Origin: Buxus sempervirens
Lineage: Eukaryota > Streptophyta > Magnoliopsida > Buxales > Buxaceae
Direction: 5' to 3'
Length of the DNA: 64,000 nt
Assembly (NCBI GenBank): GCA_947561395.2
Contig: OX387192.1
Coordinates: 13,118,221 to 13,182,220 of the forward strand
The notes under the pieces: generated by a model
The model's database searches: none
What the model was told of the DNA's origin: nothing
What the model saw: the letters and a program-made list of their open reading frames with translations, nothing else
In this document: in pieces, positions 1-11,080 of the stretch
Layout of the letters: every line of letters starts with the position of its first letter
Numbering within the stretch: position 1 is the stretch's first letter
Made by a program: the position numbers and the translations under genes

Positions 1-597
1 GCTCACTGCCCAACTGTTAAAAATAAATGGGTCCCTACTGGTAAAATTTTGAAGGAAGGTTCTGCCTCACCATTGGAGGGGGTGTCTCCAACAAGTTCTT
101 CTCGTGAAGCCAGCCCCAATCAACATGCCAATGTTGTGGCTTCTGATGTCGAAATTTTACCACCATTGGATGGGGTGTGGAAGTCCAGAAATAAGAAGGG
201 CAAGGAGATTATTGCACTTGACCAAGGTGAATCCGGTAAGAGTGATGAAGATCCCAATGCTCCAGATGTGCCAATTCCTCAGCCTCAATCTGATATTGAG
301 TCGACCATACCTCTTTCACAGCAAGGGAACACTTTAGAGTTTGTTTCGAAGCCTGGTCTGTAGCCTTGTGATCCAAACTTGGTTGATGAAGTAATTACTG
401 TTACCCCCAGCAGATTTGAACCTCTTGTCCAAAGCAGTCAAGAGCCTAAAAGGAGCTCATCGTCCTCCAAGAAAAATAAGAAAAAAAAGAGAATCCTAGT
501 TGACGAAGTGGCCATGAAGCATGCTAAAAGCAATCCAGTGGGTAAAAGCCTGGAATTAAGAGTTGGGGGTGGGGGTGATCATGTGAATCATGTTTAA
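1..597 (+). pseudogene. LINE ORF1 (gag-like), C-terminal part
   Basis: ORF1 of plant L1 elements makes an RNA-binding, nucleocapsid-like protein. The visible part starts inside a CCHC zinc knuckle (its last residues read H-C-P) and runs through a low-complexity Ser/Pro/Glu-rich tail. It ends in a Lys-rich stretch followed by a DEVAMK-like motif, shared with the ORF1 ends of L5 (DEIAMK) and L10 (DEIAMK). A TAG at 361-363 interrupts the frame once; the frame then continues to the natural stop at 595-597, just inside the start of ORF2. The N-terminal DUF4283 domain would lie to the left of the window. Confidence 0.85.
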
Positions 598-3500
598 TAT
601 TGCCATGTGGAATATTAGGGGTCTTAATAACCCCAAAAAGCAAATGGAAGTTCGAAATCTTATGTTATCCAAGAAGTTAAGTCTTTTGGCAGTTGTAGAG
701 ACTAAGGTGAGGCAAGTTAATGCCCAAATTGTGAAAAGCCTCATAACCACTCATTGGGAGCTCATTACCAACTATGACCAAGCTTTGAAGGGTCGCATTT
801 GGGTCTTGTTTAACCCTTCAGAAGTTAAAATTAATAAGTTGGACACTAGTGACCAACTTATCCACTGCTATGCAGATTTTTTGGGAATGCATAAAGCATG
901 CTTCATCACCTTTGTTTATGGTTCGAATGACGCCTTGGAGAGAAGGCATTTGTGGTGGCAATTGCAAAGATACTCAACACCCCATCCATGGATGCTTGTA
1001 GGGGATTTTAACTGTGTTAGATCAACTAATGAAAAGTCAGGAGGGCAACACATAAACAGATGTGCCACTGAGGAATTCAATGATTGTATTGATGCTTGTC
1101 AATTGGTGGAGCTCAAATCCAAAGGATTCTTCTTCACATGGTCTAACCAAGGGGAAGGCCAAAGACGTATATCTTGCAGATTGGACCATGCTCTTGTTAA
1201 CTTGCCATGGCTTAGAGATCTTACCTCCTCAGAAGTTGAGGTACTTAATCCAGGCGTCTCTGACCATTGCCCATTGTTGATTTCGATTTTTCCTCAATGG
1301 TAGCAAGGTAAAAAACCTTTCAAAATTTTCAACTTCTGGACTGCTAGATCAGATTTTTATCCACTTGTCAAGGAGGCATGGGAAGTTGAGGTGAATGGCT
1401 CACCAATGTTTCGAGTCGCTACGAAGCTCCAAGCTGTAAAAATGAAGCTCAAGGGATGGAGTAAGCAAATGAAATTTGCTGAGTTATCATCACAGGTGCA
1501 GGAAGCTAGATCCAAGCTTGTTATTCTGCAAAAAACCATTCATGATGATCCCCAAAATGTAGCCCTAATGCAACAAGAGAGCACTTTGAAGAGGCACTTC
1601 CACTCTTTACTAAGGCTTGAGGAGTCTCAACTCAAACAAAAATCAAGGGTTCAATGGTTGGCGGAGGGTGACAAGAATTCCACTTTCTTTCACAATGCAT
1701 TGATATCTAGAAGAGCAGCGAACAGTTTCTCATGTATCATGACAGAGGACGGTACCAAAATCACTGATCACAAAGAGATTTCCCAGCATATTGTCAAGCA
1801 CTTCCAAGAATCCTTGGGGTCGGTTGTTGAGCAGAACCACCATGACATGCCCACGTTCTCCAAAGTTTTATCCGAGGAACAGAAATGTTGTTTGATGGAG
1901 GAGGTTAAAGCGGATGAAATCAAGTCCACACTATTTTCTTTAAAGGAAGATAAAGCGCCAGGTCTAGATGGCTTTCCTCCTGCCTTCTTTAAAAGTTGTT
2001 GGGAGATAGTTGGAGATGACATTTTGGAGGCAATCACAAGTTCCTTCAAGGAAGGCAAGCTTCTTAAGCAGTGGAATACTTCAGCCATATCATTGGTGCC
2101 TAAGTGCCGTAACCCAAGTAAGGTTGCTAATTATCGGCCTATCTTGTGTGTCAATACCTTGTACAAATGCATTGCCAAGATAATTGCTAATCGGCTTAAG
2201 GGAGTTGTTCGGGAAATTGTTGGGAGCTACCAATCAGCCTTCATTCCAGGTAGAGGTGCAGCTGAAAATGTTCTTCTTACCCATGAGTTACTTCACAACT
2301 ATCACTTGAATGGGTCTCATATGAAATGTGCACTCAAGGTTTATATTCGTAAAGCCTTTGACTCGGTATCCTGGAGCAGCATTAGACAAATGTTGCATGC
2401 ACTTCAATTTCCGGCCAATATGATTTCATGGATCATGGAGTGTGTTACCACCCCAGCCTTCTCCATTATGATCAATGGTAGCTTGTGTGGTTTCTTCAAA
2501 GATGCAAAAGGTCTACGGCAAGGTGATCCTATGTCTCCCTACTTATTTGTCTTGGTAATGGAAGTTTTCAATATGGTGTTAAAGGAGCATACCAATCAAG
2601 GCTTCACCCACCACCATAGATGTGAGGCCATTGACCTCAAGCTCCTTTGCTTTGCAGATGACTTGTTCATCTTTTCTAAGGCTGACAACTCCTCCTTACA
2701 ATGTATTCTCAAAGCATTTGATGACTTTCATGAGTTAACAGGACTATATGTAATTAAAGCCAAGAGTGCCATGTATCTAAGTGGTGTGGATGAGGACCAG
2801 AAACTTGACCTAAGTTCCATGGCTGGATTTCCTATTGGGGAGCTGCCGGTTAGGTACCTTGGGCTACCTCTTTTCACTTCTAAGCTCACAAGGCGGGATT
2901 GCGAACCACTCATTAATCAAGTCAAAGCAAGAACTCAATCTTGGAAAGGTAGAGCTCTTTCGTATGCTGGTAGGTTACTCCTCATAAAGTCGGTTCTCTT
3001 TTCTATCAAAGTTCATTGGCTGACTACCTTCATCATTCCCAAAGGTGTTCTTTCTAAATTGGAAACTATTATTAGGAGATTTCTATGGGCAGGGCCAGAT
3101 CTCAAAAAGAAAATGACTCCGATCAGTTGGGATATTGTTTGCATGCCACGAAAGGAAGGTGGACTTGGTCTCTTCAAGCTTTGCAAATGGAACAAAGCTG
3201 CAACCATGAAGCATATATGGCGAATCCTGAGGAATGAGGACTCCTTGTGGGTGCAGTGGGTTCACAAGTACTTGGTCAAGGACCGCAATTTCTGGAATCT
3301 TAATATACCAGCAACTAGCGCTTGGGCATGGAGGAAGATCCTTAGAACAAGACAAGATGTGACTCACTTGGTGAAGAAGAAGATACACAATGGTATGTCT
3401 ACTTCCCTATGGTATGATAATTGGCACCCTGAAGGTCCCCTTTTTAGCAGGTATGGTTATCGCCTAATCTATGATTCGGGCCTCTCCACCCGAGCCACGG

Positions 3501-4228
3501 TTAGTAGCATTATCTCAGGACACAATTGGGACCCTCCTTTGGCAGCATCTCCTGACCTAATCGAGGTGTGGAGTAAGCTCCATCTGCTAAAGAATCCAAA
3601 GCTAGATAGTGAAGATGTGTTGACTTGGATCCCCACCAACTCAGGTATGTTTGATATCAGCAGTGCTTATAAAAGTCTTGACACTATCCGTGTGCAAGTT
3701 CACTGGTATAGTTTGGTGTGGTTTCCAAATCACATACCAAAGCATGCATTTGTCTTTTGGCTAGCTGTCAACCAAAGACTTCTCACCCGGGACCATCTAC
3801 ACAAGCTCCATATTATCGACCAAGCCTCATGTGTGCTATGTAGATGCACAGATGAGTCTCACTCTCATCTGTTCTTTGCTTGCCAATATAGCTCTCAGAT
3901 TTGGAATCGCATCCTTTCCAACAATTGTGTGAGTAGAGCACAGCGGTCTTGGCTACAAATAATACAATGGGCTTCATCTTTGCAAGTGGCTAGCCCACAA
4001 GCTCGGATGTTATTCAACTTTTCTCTAGCAGCCACAGTCTATCACCTTTGGAGAGAAAGAAACCGCCGGGTCTTCAAAAATATCTACATGCTGTGGCAGG
4101 TCTTGGTTGCAACAATCATATCAGATGTTCGTGACAAAGCAAATCTGGAACGAGTCAAGCTTCCAGATAACTCACTTCATCGCCAACTCATCTCTAATTG
4201 GGATTTGAATTGGGAGCTCACCCCTTAG
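590..4228 (+). pseudogene. LINE ORF2: endonuclease-reverse transcriptase-zf-RVT, one in-frame stop
   Basis: ORF2 nicks target DNA and copies the LINE RNA into it. An APE-type endonuclease fills about 590-1290 (WNIRGL, VETK, GDFN and SDHCP motifs). A linker follows, then the reverse transcriptase: KAPGLDGF near 1950, RQGDP near 2518, and the catalytic FADD at 2651-2662. The C-terminal zf-RVT domain lies at about 3700-3910 (CVLC...H...C). The start at 590 is chosen because it opens directly on the endonuclease motif. One TAG at 1301-1303 falls between endonuclease and linker; the frame is otherwise open for about 1212 codons, so this is a single-nonsense pseudogene. Confidence 0.92.
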
Positions 4229-4369
4229 CCTCATTTCTCATTTGTGTTTTCTTGTATGGTTGATTGCCTCATTAGCATGAGGCTTGGTTTGCTTTACCTT
4301 GTTTGGACGTCATTGTAGATATTTGTTTATTAATACAAACTTTGGACTTACCTTCCCAAAAAAAAAAAG

Positions 4370-4942
4370 GAGAAAAGCTACAAATCAAAGGTGGACACAA
4401 AGCTAGAGGAACAAAGGATGAAGCAAGCCCTAACAAGAAAAGGGGACAGGACATGGCTCTTACCCCGTTCATCAGTTTTGAGCCTTCATATGATTTCTTC
4501 TGGACCCTTGAACCCAGCCTACGTTTCGTCCTATTGTGAAGTCCTTTCTGATTACAGAGAATGTAACACTGAATCTTGGATAAACTAGCAATGACAGAAC
4601 CAAAAGGACAAAGAAGGACCTTGGATAGACATAATGGTTACCCATAGAATGAAGCTACGTGGGGTTTGAGCCCGTTTATCCTTCATTTCTGAACATTGGA
4701 ACCAAAAGCCTACATTTCGTCCTAGTAATAAGTCCTCTTTGATCGTTGGATCATGACCCATGGAAATTGACAGGTCCCTTAGACTAGGGCAAGGCACCGA
4801 ACCCGAGAGAGGGAACCAATGAGAGAAAAACCATTCCACAACCCTCAGACAAGGGTGGGAAAAGAAAGACAAGAGAGAGCAAGTTAAAATAACTGGGGAA
4901 GGGCAGTGCCAAGGAAACCCCAAGAATGAAAATAATTCCCGC
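4370..4942 (+). mobile_element. Tat/Ogre 3' UTR-like sequence
   Basis: No coding region is convincing here. Two imperfect copies of a unit share the 18-base motif AGCCTACRTTTCGTCCTA (4516-4533 and 4707-4724), followed in both by an AAGTCCT word. The same motif occurs inverted at 30733-30750, in sequence that follows a Tat/Ogre integrase, so I read this stretch as the 3' untranslated part of a related element lying on the + strand. It ends exactly where the long LTR begins at 4943. Whether it belongs to an older element that element A inserted into, or to an LTR-sharing tandem arrangement, cannot be decided from this window. Confidence 0.5.
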
Positions 4943-6090
4943 TGTAAGCACCTCATTTTTGCGCTCCCGGAAGAGCCGGAAATGCAAAACCTGGCTAAAA
5001 ATTCAAACCCTGAGGGGTCGAAAATTGACTTTTTGATCAAGTGAAAATTGGCCACTGTGCGTGCGTCGGAAACGCAGCACGGGGAAATTCAGAGTCGCCA
5101 CCGCCTGATGGGGTGCAGGCGGACACCTGGGTGCCTAAGTTAGTCTACTTTGGGCCTTGGTTTGCGGCTTGAGATTCTAAGTCATGGTCTGGGGAAGTCC
5201 GTAGACACCCCAGTCCACCCCGTCGGATGACGGGTCCCGTGGGTTCCCTGGTTTGAGTCAGCTTATTCTGGTTTCTTACCCGATTCCTAATCCGATATGT
5301 AAATGGGTTAAGTCTTGGCGGGACCACCTGAGTGGTGTGGGTCCCTTTAATGGCTTTTATCTTATTTACTTTAGGTTATCTGAGTCTGTTTGGGTGGGCC
5401 CTGTTGGAAGGCCTACGGTGCCCTTGGTGGGCTTGGGTAAGTGCGTGTGCCTCTGGCGGGCCTCTGTCTAGTCTAGGAGGCCCTTTGGGCTTTGGTTAAA
5501 TGTGTTGGTTTTATTTTAATTGTTCAATTTTGAAACTTAAGTGATTTCCATGCAAGAAGCGGGTCGGCATTGATTTGCGGGCCCCTAGGTGGGCCCCCAT
5601 GTTGGTTGCCAAAAAATGCTTTAATTTATTTTCATTTATCTTTGCAAGGTGAGTTGGACATCGGGCTTGGGGCCCTTGGTCCAAGTTTGGGCTTGAAAGC
5701 CCATGTTCCTGAAGTATAGGGTTTTGGAACCCTTACTTGGTTCATTAGCGGGCTTTGACGGGCCCAATAGGCCCTAACCCTGGGTCTCGGCCAAACCACG
5801 CAATTCATTCATTGATCCCCAAAACAAGGTTTGGGTGGGCCGCATTGGGTTTGGCCCACCTGATTCGAATGGTTCATTTCACTTAGGTGGCTTAATTGCA
5901 TGCCTTTAGATTTATCGGACTTGGTGGGCCCCGTTGGAAGGCCCACTAGTGTTCCCAAGTTGGACCATGGCCCAAGTCCCAAGTTGGGTTTCCAGGTGGC
6001 TCGGAAACCCTACTGGATCATCCGGTTCAATGGAAAGAATAGGAAAATTGCACAAGACCAAACAAAATGGAAAAATTAGATTTTCGGCAA

Positions 6091-6195
6091 TGTAGCCGGC
6101 CTGAGGTGCCGGCTACACACAGGGACTAGTGTATCCAGCCTGAGTTGCCGGATACACGCAGGCCATAGGTGATCCGGCCTGAGTTGCCGGATCAC
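6091..6195. repeat. Downstream palindrome array of solo LTR 1 (3 units, 39-bp period)
   Basis: Three palindromes start at 6091, 6130 and about 6169. Arms are 9-10 bases around a 7-base centre, for example TGTAGCCGGC with GCCGGCTACA. Arm bases differ between units yet stay complementary within each unit. Confidence 0.85.
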
Positions 6196-7459
6196 ACCAA
6201 AATGGCCTTTTTCAGGATTTTGGCAACTGGGGTGACCTCCAGGGGCTTCCTAGAAGTTTCTGCAGGTCATGTGGGCCCTCGGATGGGCCCACATTGGTTC
6301 AAGTTTGGAGGAAGCCTCCTTTGGCTTCCCTTTTTGGGAATTTTTCAGCAAAGGCAAGAGGATGGTGGGGGCATGGGCTTGATCTTGGGGTTTTTGGGCT
6401 GCCGAGGCAGCAATGACCAATGGGAGTTTACTGCTGTCTCCCACAGCAACTCAACTAAGTCGTGACTAAAGGGAGCATGGCAATGGTTCTTCACATAATA
6501 TCAATAAAATAAAGCAACAAAGGAGCAATTCAAATTCAGATATGTAGGATAGAAGTACATTCCCCGGGGTAAACGGAGCAAAAGGGGGTGTGCAAATCTG
6601 CTGGGAACAGCAGCTTGCATGGTTCTGCATGAGGGAGCTGTAGGGGGTGGTGGGAGCATGCTTTTACCATGGTGACTATAAAAAAAACAAACACCGTTGT
6701 GGGGGTTAGGGAACATGCTGACGTTACAACCAAGCACAATAAGCATGGAAGGGTATGATCAACAGCAACATAAGAAGAGATAAAAAAACATCCACTACCC
6801 ATGAGAAAACTTAAAAGAAAACAAAAATACCAAGAAAGGAATCTGGGGGTTATTGTTGGGGTACATTAGACCAAAGAAGAGAGGAACATTCTCCTCTAAT
6901 GATTTCTGGAGACAAAGCCCACAACAGCAACTAAAAAGTTACTAAAAAAATGTGAAAAGAGACTCCCGTGCTTCCTAAAAGGACCTACGTGTACTTCCTA
7001 ACTGTGTAGGACCTTATGCCATAAAAATGAAAGCGAGTGCATGCTTAATATAATAGGAACATGACCCCATGCAAAGGAGGAAGCAACACAGAAATATTTT
7101 CAGAAAAATACGATTTTAATATATGGTGAACACAATGTACTAGGGAACCTTACCTGGTGGCTATGGGGATCTGGAGTGACGTGTGGAACTACCTTGAAGT
7201 CAGAACGGTTGCTGGAGCAGCACCTTCACTCACCAACAAGTAGCTTCTCCTCCTTCTTCAAGTTTTTTAAGTGATGATGAGAAGGGGGTGGGGAGGGGTA
7301 ATATGGCCTTTAGGTGGTGCTCTGAGAGTTCCAGGAGCAAGGAGTGGTGAAAATGGGTGGTTTCGTACCAGGGGTAGTGAGGAAGAAGAAGTGGAAAATC
7401 GCAAGAAAACAGCCAACCCCGAAAATGAGCTGCTGTTTCCTATTTATAGACAAACTTAA

Positions 7460-7685
7460 TGTATCCGGCAACTCAGGCCGGATACACTAAGTACTCTTCA
7501 TAGCCAGCCTCTATGGCCGGTTACACAGATGTTTCTTTGTATCCGGTCTTCAATGCCGGATACAAAACATGATCATTCGAAAATTAAATGCCGCCGCGAA
7601 TCTCGCGTGAAAATCTCTTTGTATCCGGCATTTAAGTCCGGACATACACAAGGGTATGTGTATCCGGCATATTTGACCGGACACA
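7460..7685 (-). promoter_or_regulatory. Promoter-side palindrome array of solo LTR 1 (3+2 units, 39-bp period)
   Basis: Palindromic units start at 7460, 7499, 7538 and, after a gap, at 7620 and 7659. The typical arms are GTATCCGG and CCGGATAC. On the minus strand the first unit lies just upstream of the TATA-like TCTATAAATAGG (7439-7450). The array sits where proximal promoter elements of the LTR would lie; that it binds a protein is inference. Confidence 0.8.
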
Positions 7686-8711
7686 AATCAAAAAATTACG
7701 GATTTGCCCTTCGACTTGACTGATTCGACCGATTTGACACTTTTGGATATCTACGAATCGCCCCGTATGAATTTTGGATATTTAAGATTTAGCCCCTGAG
7801 ATATTTTGCTGCATTGGCTGCCACGTGGGCAGTTCCTGCGCCACGTGTGCAGTTTCCAGTTTTGCCACGCGGAAACTTCGACAGCTCATATCTCCTTCAT
7901 CTGAACTCCAATTTGAGCAAACTCAATTGCGTTAGACTCGTATCAGAGCCCTCTATCCAATGACATAGGGCCAAGCACTTGGCACGGGGTTCGAGGAAAA
8001 GTCAACTTTAGGCTCACCCTCAAGTTTGACCGACCCATCGAACCTTCATCTGGACTCCGATTCCAGCAAACTCAGTTGCGTTGGACTCGTGTCGGGATTC
8101 TCTATCCATTGAGATAAAGCAAGGTGGCCAAATTTCACTGGATTAAAAGGTCAACCTTTCACCCCTCAGGGGTTTGACCTTTTAGCCGGGTTTTGCATTT
8201 CTGGCTTTTCGGGAGCGCAAAAATGAGGTGCTTATAGCCACCTTGCTTTATCTCAATGGATATATAATTCTGACACGAGTCCAACGCAACTGAGTTTGCT
8301 GGAATCGGAGTATGGATGAAGGTTCTACAGGCCGGTCAAACTTAAAGGGGAGCCGAAAGTTGACTTTTTTCCGAACCCCAAAACAGGTGCTTAGCCTTAT
8401 GTCATTGGGTAGAGGGCTCCCATACGGTTCTAACGCAATTGAGTTTGCTCAAATTGGAGTTCGGATGAAGGAGATATGGGCTGTTGAAGTTTCCGAGCAG
8501 CAAAACCGGAAAATGCACAAGTGGCGCAGAAACTGCGCACGTGGCGACAAACACAGCAAAATATCTATGGGGGCAATCTTTAAATATCCAAAACTTGCCA
8601 AATATCTTAGGGACTAAACCAAAATTCGCAGGGGACAATCCGTAGATATCCAAAAGTGTCAAATCGATCGAATCGGTCAAGTCGAGGAACAAATCCGTAA
8701 TGTTTTCGACT

Positions 8712-8960
8712 TGTATCCGACCAAATATGTCGAATACACATACCTTTGTGTATATTCGACACTATTCATCGGATACAAGGAGATTAGTCAGCGAGATTTG
8801 CGCCGATTCACAGACAATTTCGCGGCGGCATCAAATTTTGCAAATTATGATGTTTTGTATCCGATATTTTATATCGGATACACATGGAGGTTAGTGTAGC
8901 CAACCTTGGAGGTCGGATACACATGGCCTCTAGTGTATCCGGCCTCCAAGGCCGGATACA
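8712..8960 (+). promoter_or_regulatory. Promoter-side palindrome array of A's LTR (2+3 units)
   Basis: Palindromic units start at 8712, 8749, 8856, 8895 and 8934. The last is nearly perfect (TGTATCCGGCC with GGCCGGATACA) and ends 11 bases before the TATA box. Read toward the TATA box, the 2-gap-3 grouping mirrors the arrays in the minus-strand LTRs. Confidence 0.8.
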
Positions 8961-8970
8961 TTAAGCTAGG

Positions 8971-8980
8971 CTATAAAAGC
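8971..8980 (+). promoter_or_regulatory. TATA box of A's LTR
   Basis: CTATAAAAGC follows the palindrome array directly. The same CTATAAAAGCCCAGC word occurs in reverse complement in solo LTR 2 (about 22192-22206), so it is conserved in the family. Transcription would start roughly 30 bases downstream. Confidence 0.75.
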
Positions 8981-9899
8981 CCAGCAACCACCCCTTGCTT
9001 GGGGTTGGCTCTTTTTGCTGGTTCGAGGCTTTCTTCCCCACTTGTGTTGGTGCGAACCTCCCTCATCTCAGCTCCCTTTACCTCCAATTGCCCTCCCACT
9101 CTCTTGAAAGACCATCCCATCCTTGTTTCTTTCTTCTTCACTTCTTTAACCAAGCTAAAGGAGCCTAGTTGCTGTTGGAGTGGAGCTTGGGCATCAGAGG
9201 ACTTTCCAGCAACATTTTGGCCTCAAGGAGGAGGCTCCACCTTGTACAAGAGTCTAAGAACCCCTAGGTAAGGTTCTTCATCCCATTATATTCAACATAT
9301 ATTAAAGCTGGATTTTTTTTCTACTGTTTTTTTTATTTTCTCGCTGGATATTTTTTCTATTCTTTTTTTTTATTTTCTCCTCTCTTGGCCTGAGCAGTTC
9401 CATGGTGGTTCAACCATGCCTTTACCATCTTTTTTTTTCATGGCATGAATGCCACCACCAGTAAGAAGTCCACGTAGGGTTCTTAGGGAAGCATGGGAGT
9501 CCATTTTTACACCTTTTCTGGTGCCCTTTGGCTGCTGTCCATGGGTTCATATTAAGTATTTTTCAGAAGGAGCATGTTCCTTCTTAGTTTACAATCTAAT
9601 GTACCCATATACTAGCCCTCATTCCTTTCCCATTTCTTCTCTCTTCTCATCTTTTTCTATGTTTTTTTGACATTGGGTTTCTGGTCGTAGCCTTGCTCTA
9701 GCTTTTTCTTCTCTTTTTTTAATGTCATGTGCTTGTTTGCTATTTGTCATTGAGAGGGAATGCATCTTCTTTTTTTCTCCTTGAATCTGCTGTTTTTTTT
9801 GTGTTTCTAAAACATGCCGGTTACTAATTACGTGCAATGACTTTGCATTGATTATTTGCTGTTTTTTGGGTGTATGTATGCAAGCATGTCCCCCTCACC

Positions 9900-11080
9900 C
9901 CCACAGCCCACTAGAGGTGCTTGCATGGGCTGCTGCTGGGAATAGCAGTAGCACCTCTCTACCCACTTCCCACTCCTCCACCCCATGCATAATTGCTCTT
10001 TTTTTAAACCATGTATGCTGCCGGTTCATGTGCACTAATGTTGCCTTGGTAACTTGCTAGTTTTTTTTTGTGACATATCTATATAAGCATGATCCCCTAC
10101 CCATGAATACCCGCTGTATTTTTGTACGCCAACACCTGTGCACCCCACCACCTAACCTAAGCATGCATGCTTCCCTCACCCCTTAACCCTTTGTTTTTTT
10201 GGGGCTGTACCCCTACTTACAGCCGGGTTTCACCCCCTGGTTAGTGTATGCATGAGGTGGCCTTGCCTTGTGGGATTATCAGAAGGTTGTGTACCCTTCC
10301 AACCTGCTGTTCCAGCAGGTCTATACATATTCCCTTCCCCCCCCCCCCCCCCCCCCCCCCCCCCAAGTTGGCTGTTATGCCCCTCCACATGTGGTTTGGT
10401 TGCTGCCCCACTAAGCTATGTAACAGTAATTTTCATGAGTTAGCATGCCTACTTCGCCCTTTTAGCTTTCTGTTTTAAGCCTTGCCAATGCCTCTCATGT
10501 CCTTATAAGTTGCTATTTTTTTGTATATATATGTAAGCATGCTCCCACCACTCCCCCTCAGCTTATAACCCCCCAAGGGTGCTTGCATGAGCTGCTGCTG
10601 GGAATAGCAGCAGCACTACCACCCACTCCCTACTCCCCCTTCCACCTACTGTTTTGGCATCTCCGAATGCACCGCAACCCACATCAATACCTGCCCCACC
10701 AGCATGTTTAAATACCACCCCACTTCCCTTTCTTTATGCTTTTAAGTTGAGATACATAGTGGAGATCAGTAGGGTATCGCTGTAGGTTACCAGGGATATG
10801 CTAGGATAAGTTGTCTTGTTTGTATGCATGTAGGAGCTTGCTGTTTTTTTTTTTGTGATCAGCCATGGTTGCTGCACCACGATGATGATTGTGTTCTATT
10901 TATTAACCAAGCTTTCCGTCGATTGTGTATGCTAACCCTCCCCTTGTTCTTTGTTCTTTTTGGATGGCCATAGCATGTGGAGAACCATTGCCATGTCCCC
11001 TTTACCATGACCAAAGTAAGTGCTGCTAGGGACAGCAGCAAACCTCCACTGTTTGCTGCTGTCCCAGCAGCCTTAAGCCC
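9900..11080. repeat. CTGCTG..CAGCAG palindromes in the transcribed part of A's LTR
   Basis: Interspersed palindromes of the type GCTGCTGGGAATAGCAGC occur at about 9928-9952, 10303-10319, 10591-10614 and 11022-11073; the last is a pair facing each other. Similar palindromes occur in solo LTR 1 (about 6598-6614), solo LTR 2 (20653-20703 and 20824-20873) and element B (about 46552-46572). They are a second, sequence-distinct palindrome class, downstream of the TATA box. Confidence 0.6.
10337..10364. repeat. C28 homopolymer
   Basis: An uninterrupted run of 28 C lies in the LTR of element A, just after a CTGCTG palindrome. Equivalent G or C runs occur in other LTR copies (46456-46480, 47821-47834, 47922-47939, 63545-63561). 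Confidence 0.9.

Larger units (their letters stand above)
1..4369 (+). mobile_element. L1-clade LINE (L1), 5' end outside window
   Basis: This is a plant LINE running off the left edge. It holds the C-terminal part of ORF1, a complete-length ORF2, a 3' UTR of about 130 bp and an A tail at 4359-4369. The 3' UTR ends in the motif TTGGACTTACCTTCCC before the A tail, and close variants of that end occur in the other LINEs here. ORF1 and ORF2 overlap by 8 bases, as usual for this group. The target duplication cannot be checked because the 5' end is missing. Two nonsense codons (one per ORF) are the only breaks I see, so it is one of the better preserved LINEs here. It abuts Tat/Ogre 3' UTR-like sequence at 4370. 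Confidence 0.93.
5056..8236 (-). mobile_element. Solo LTR 1 (Tat/Ogre), inside element A's LTR
   Basis: This is a 3.18-kb LTR of the same family as A's LTR but in the opposite orientation, with no internal region. It is flanked by a perfect 5-bp target duplication GCCAC (5051-5055 and 8237-8241). It interrupts A's LTR 113 bp from the LTR start, and the A sequence resumes in register at 8242. It must be younger than A. A solo LTR arises when the two LTRs of an inserted element recombine and the interior is lost. Confidence 0.93.

Noticed and set aside
4272-5055. Short minus-strand ORFs with hydrophobic stretches as small host genes
   Set aside because: They overlap a LINE 3' UTR, Tat/Ogre 3' UTR and LTR start, and have no homology-like motifs.
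5056-8236. Interpreting the inverted LTR copies around 8237 as one inversion
   Set aside because: A perfect 5-bp duplication and complete LTR ends show an insertion of an opposite-strand LTR.
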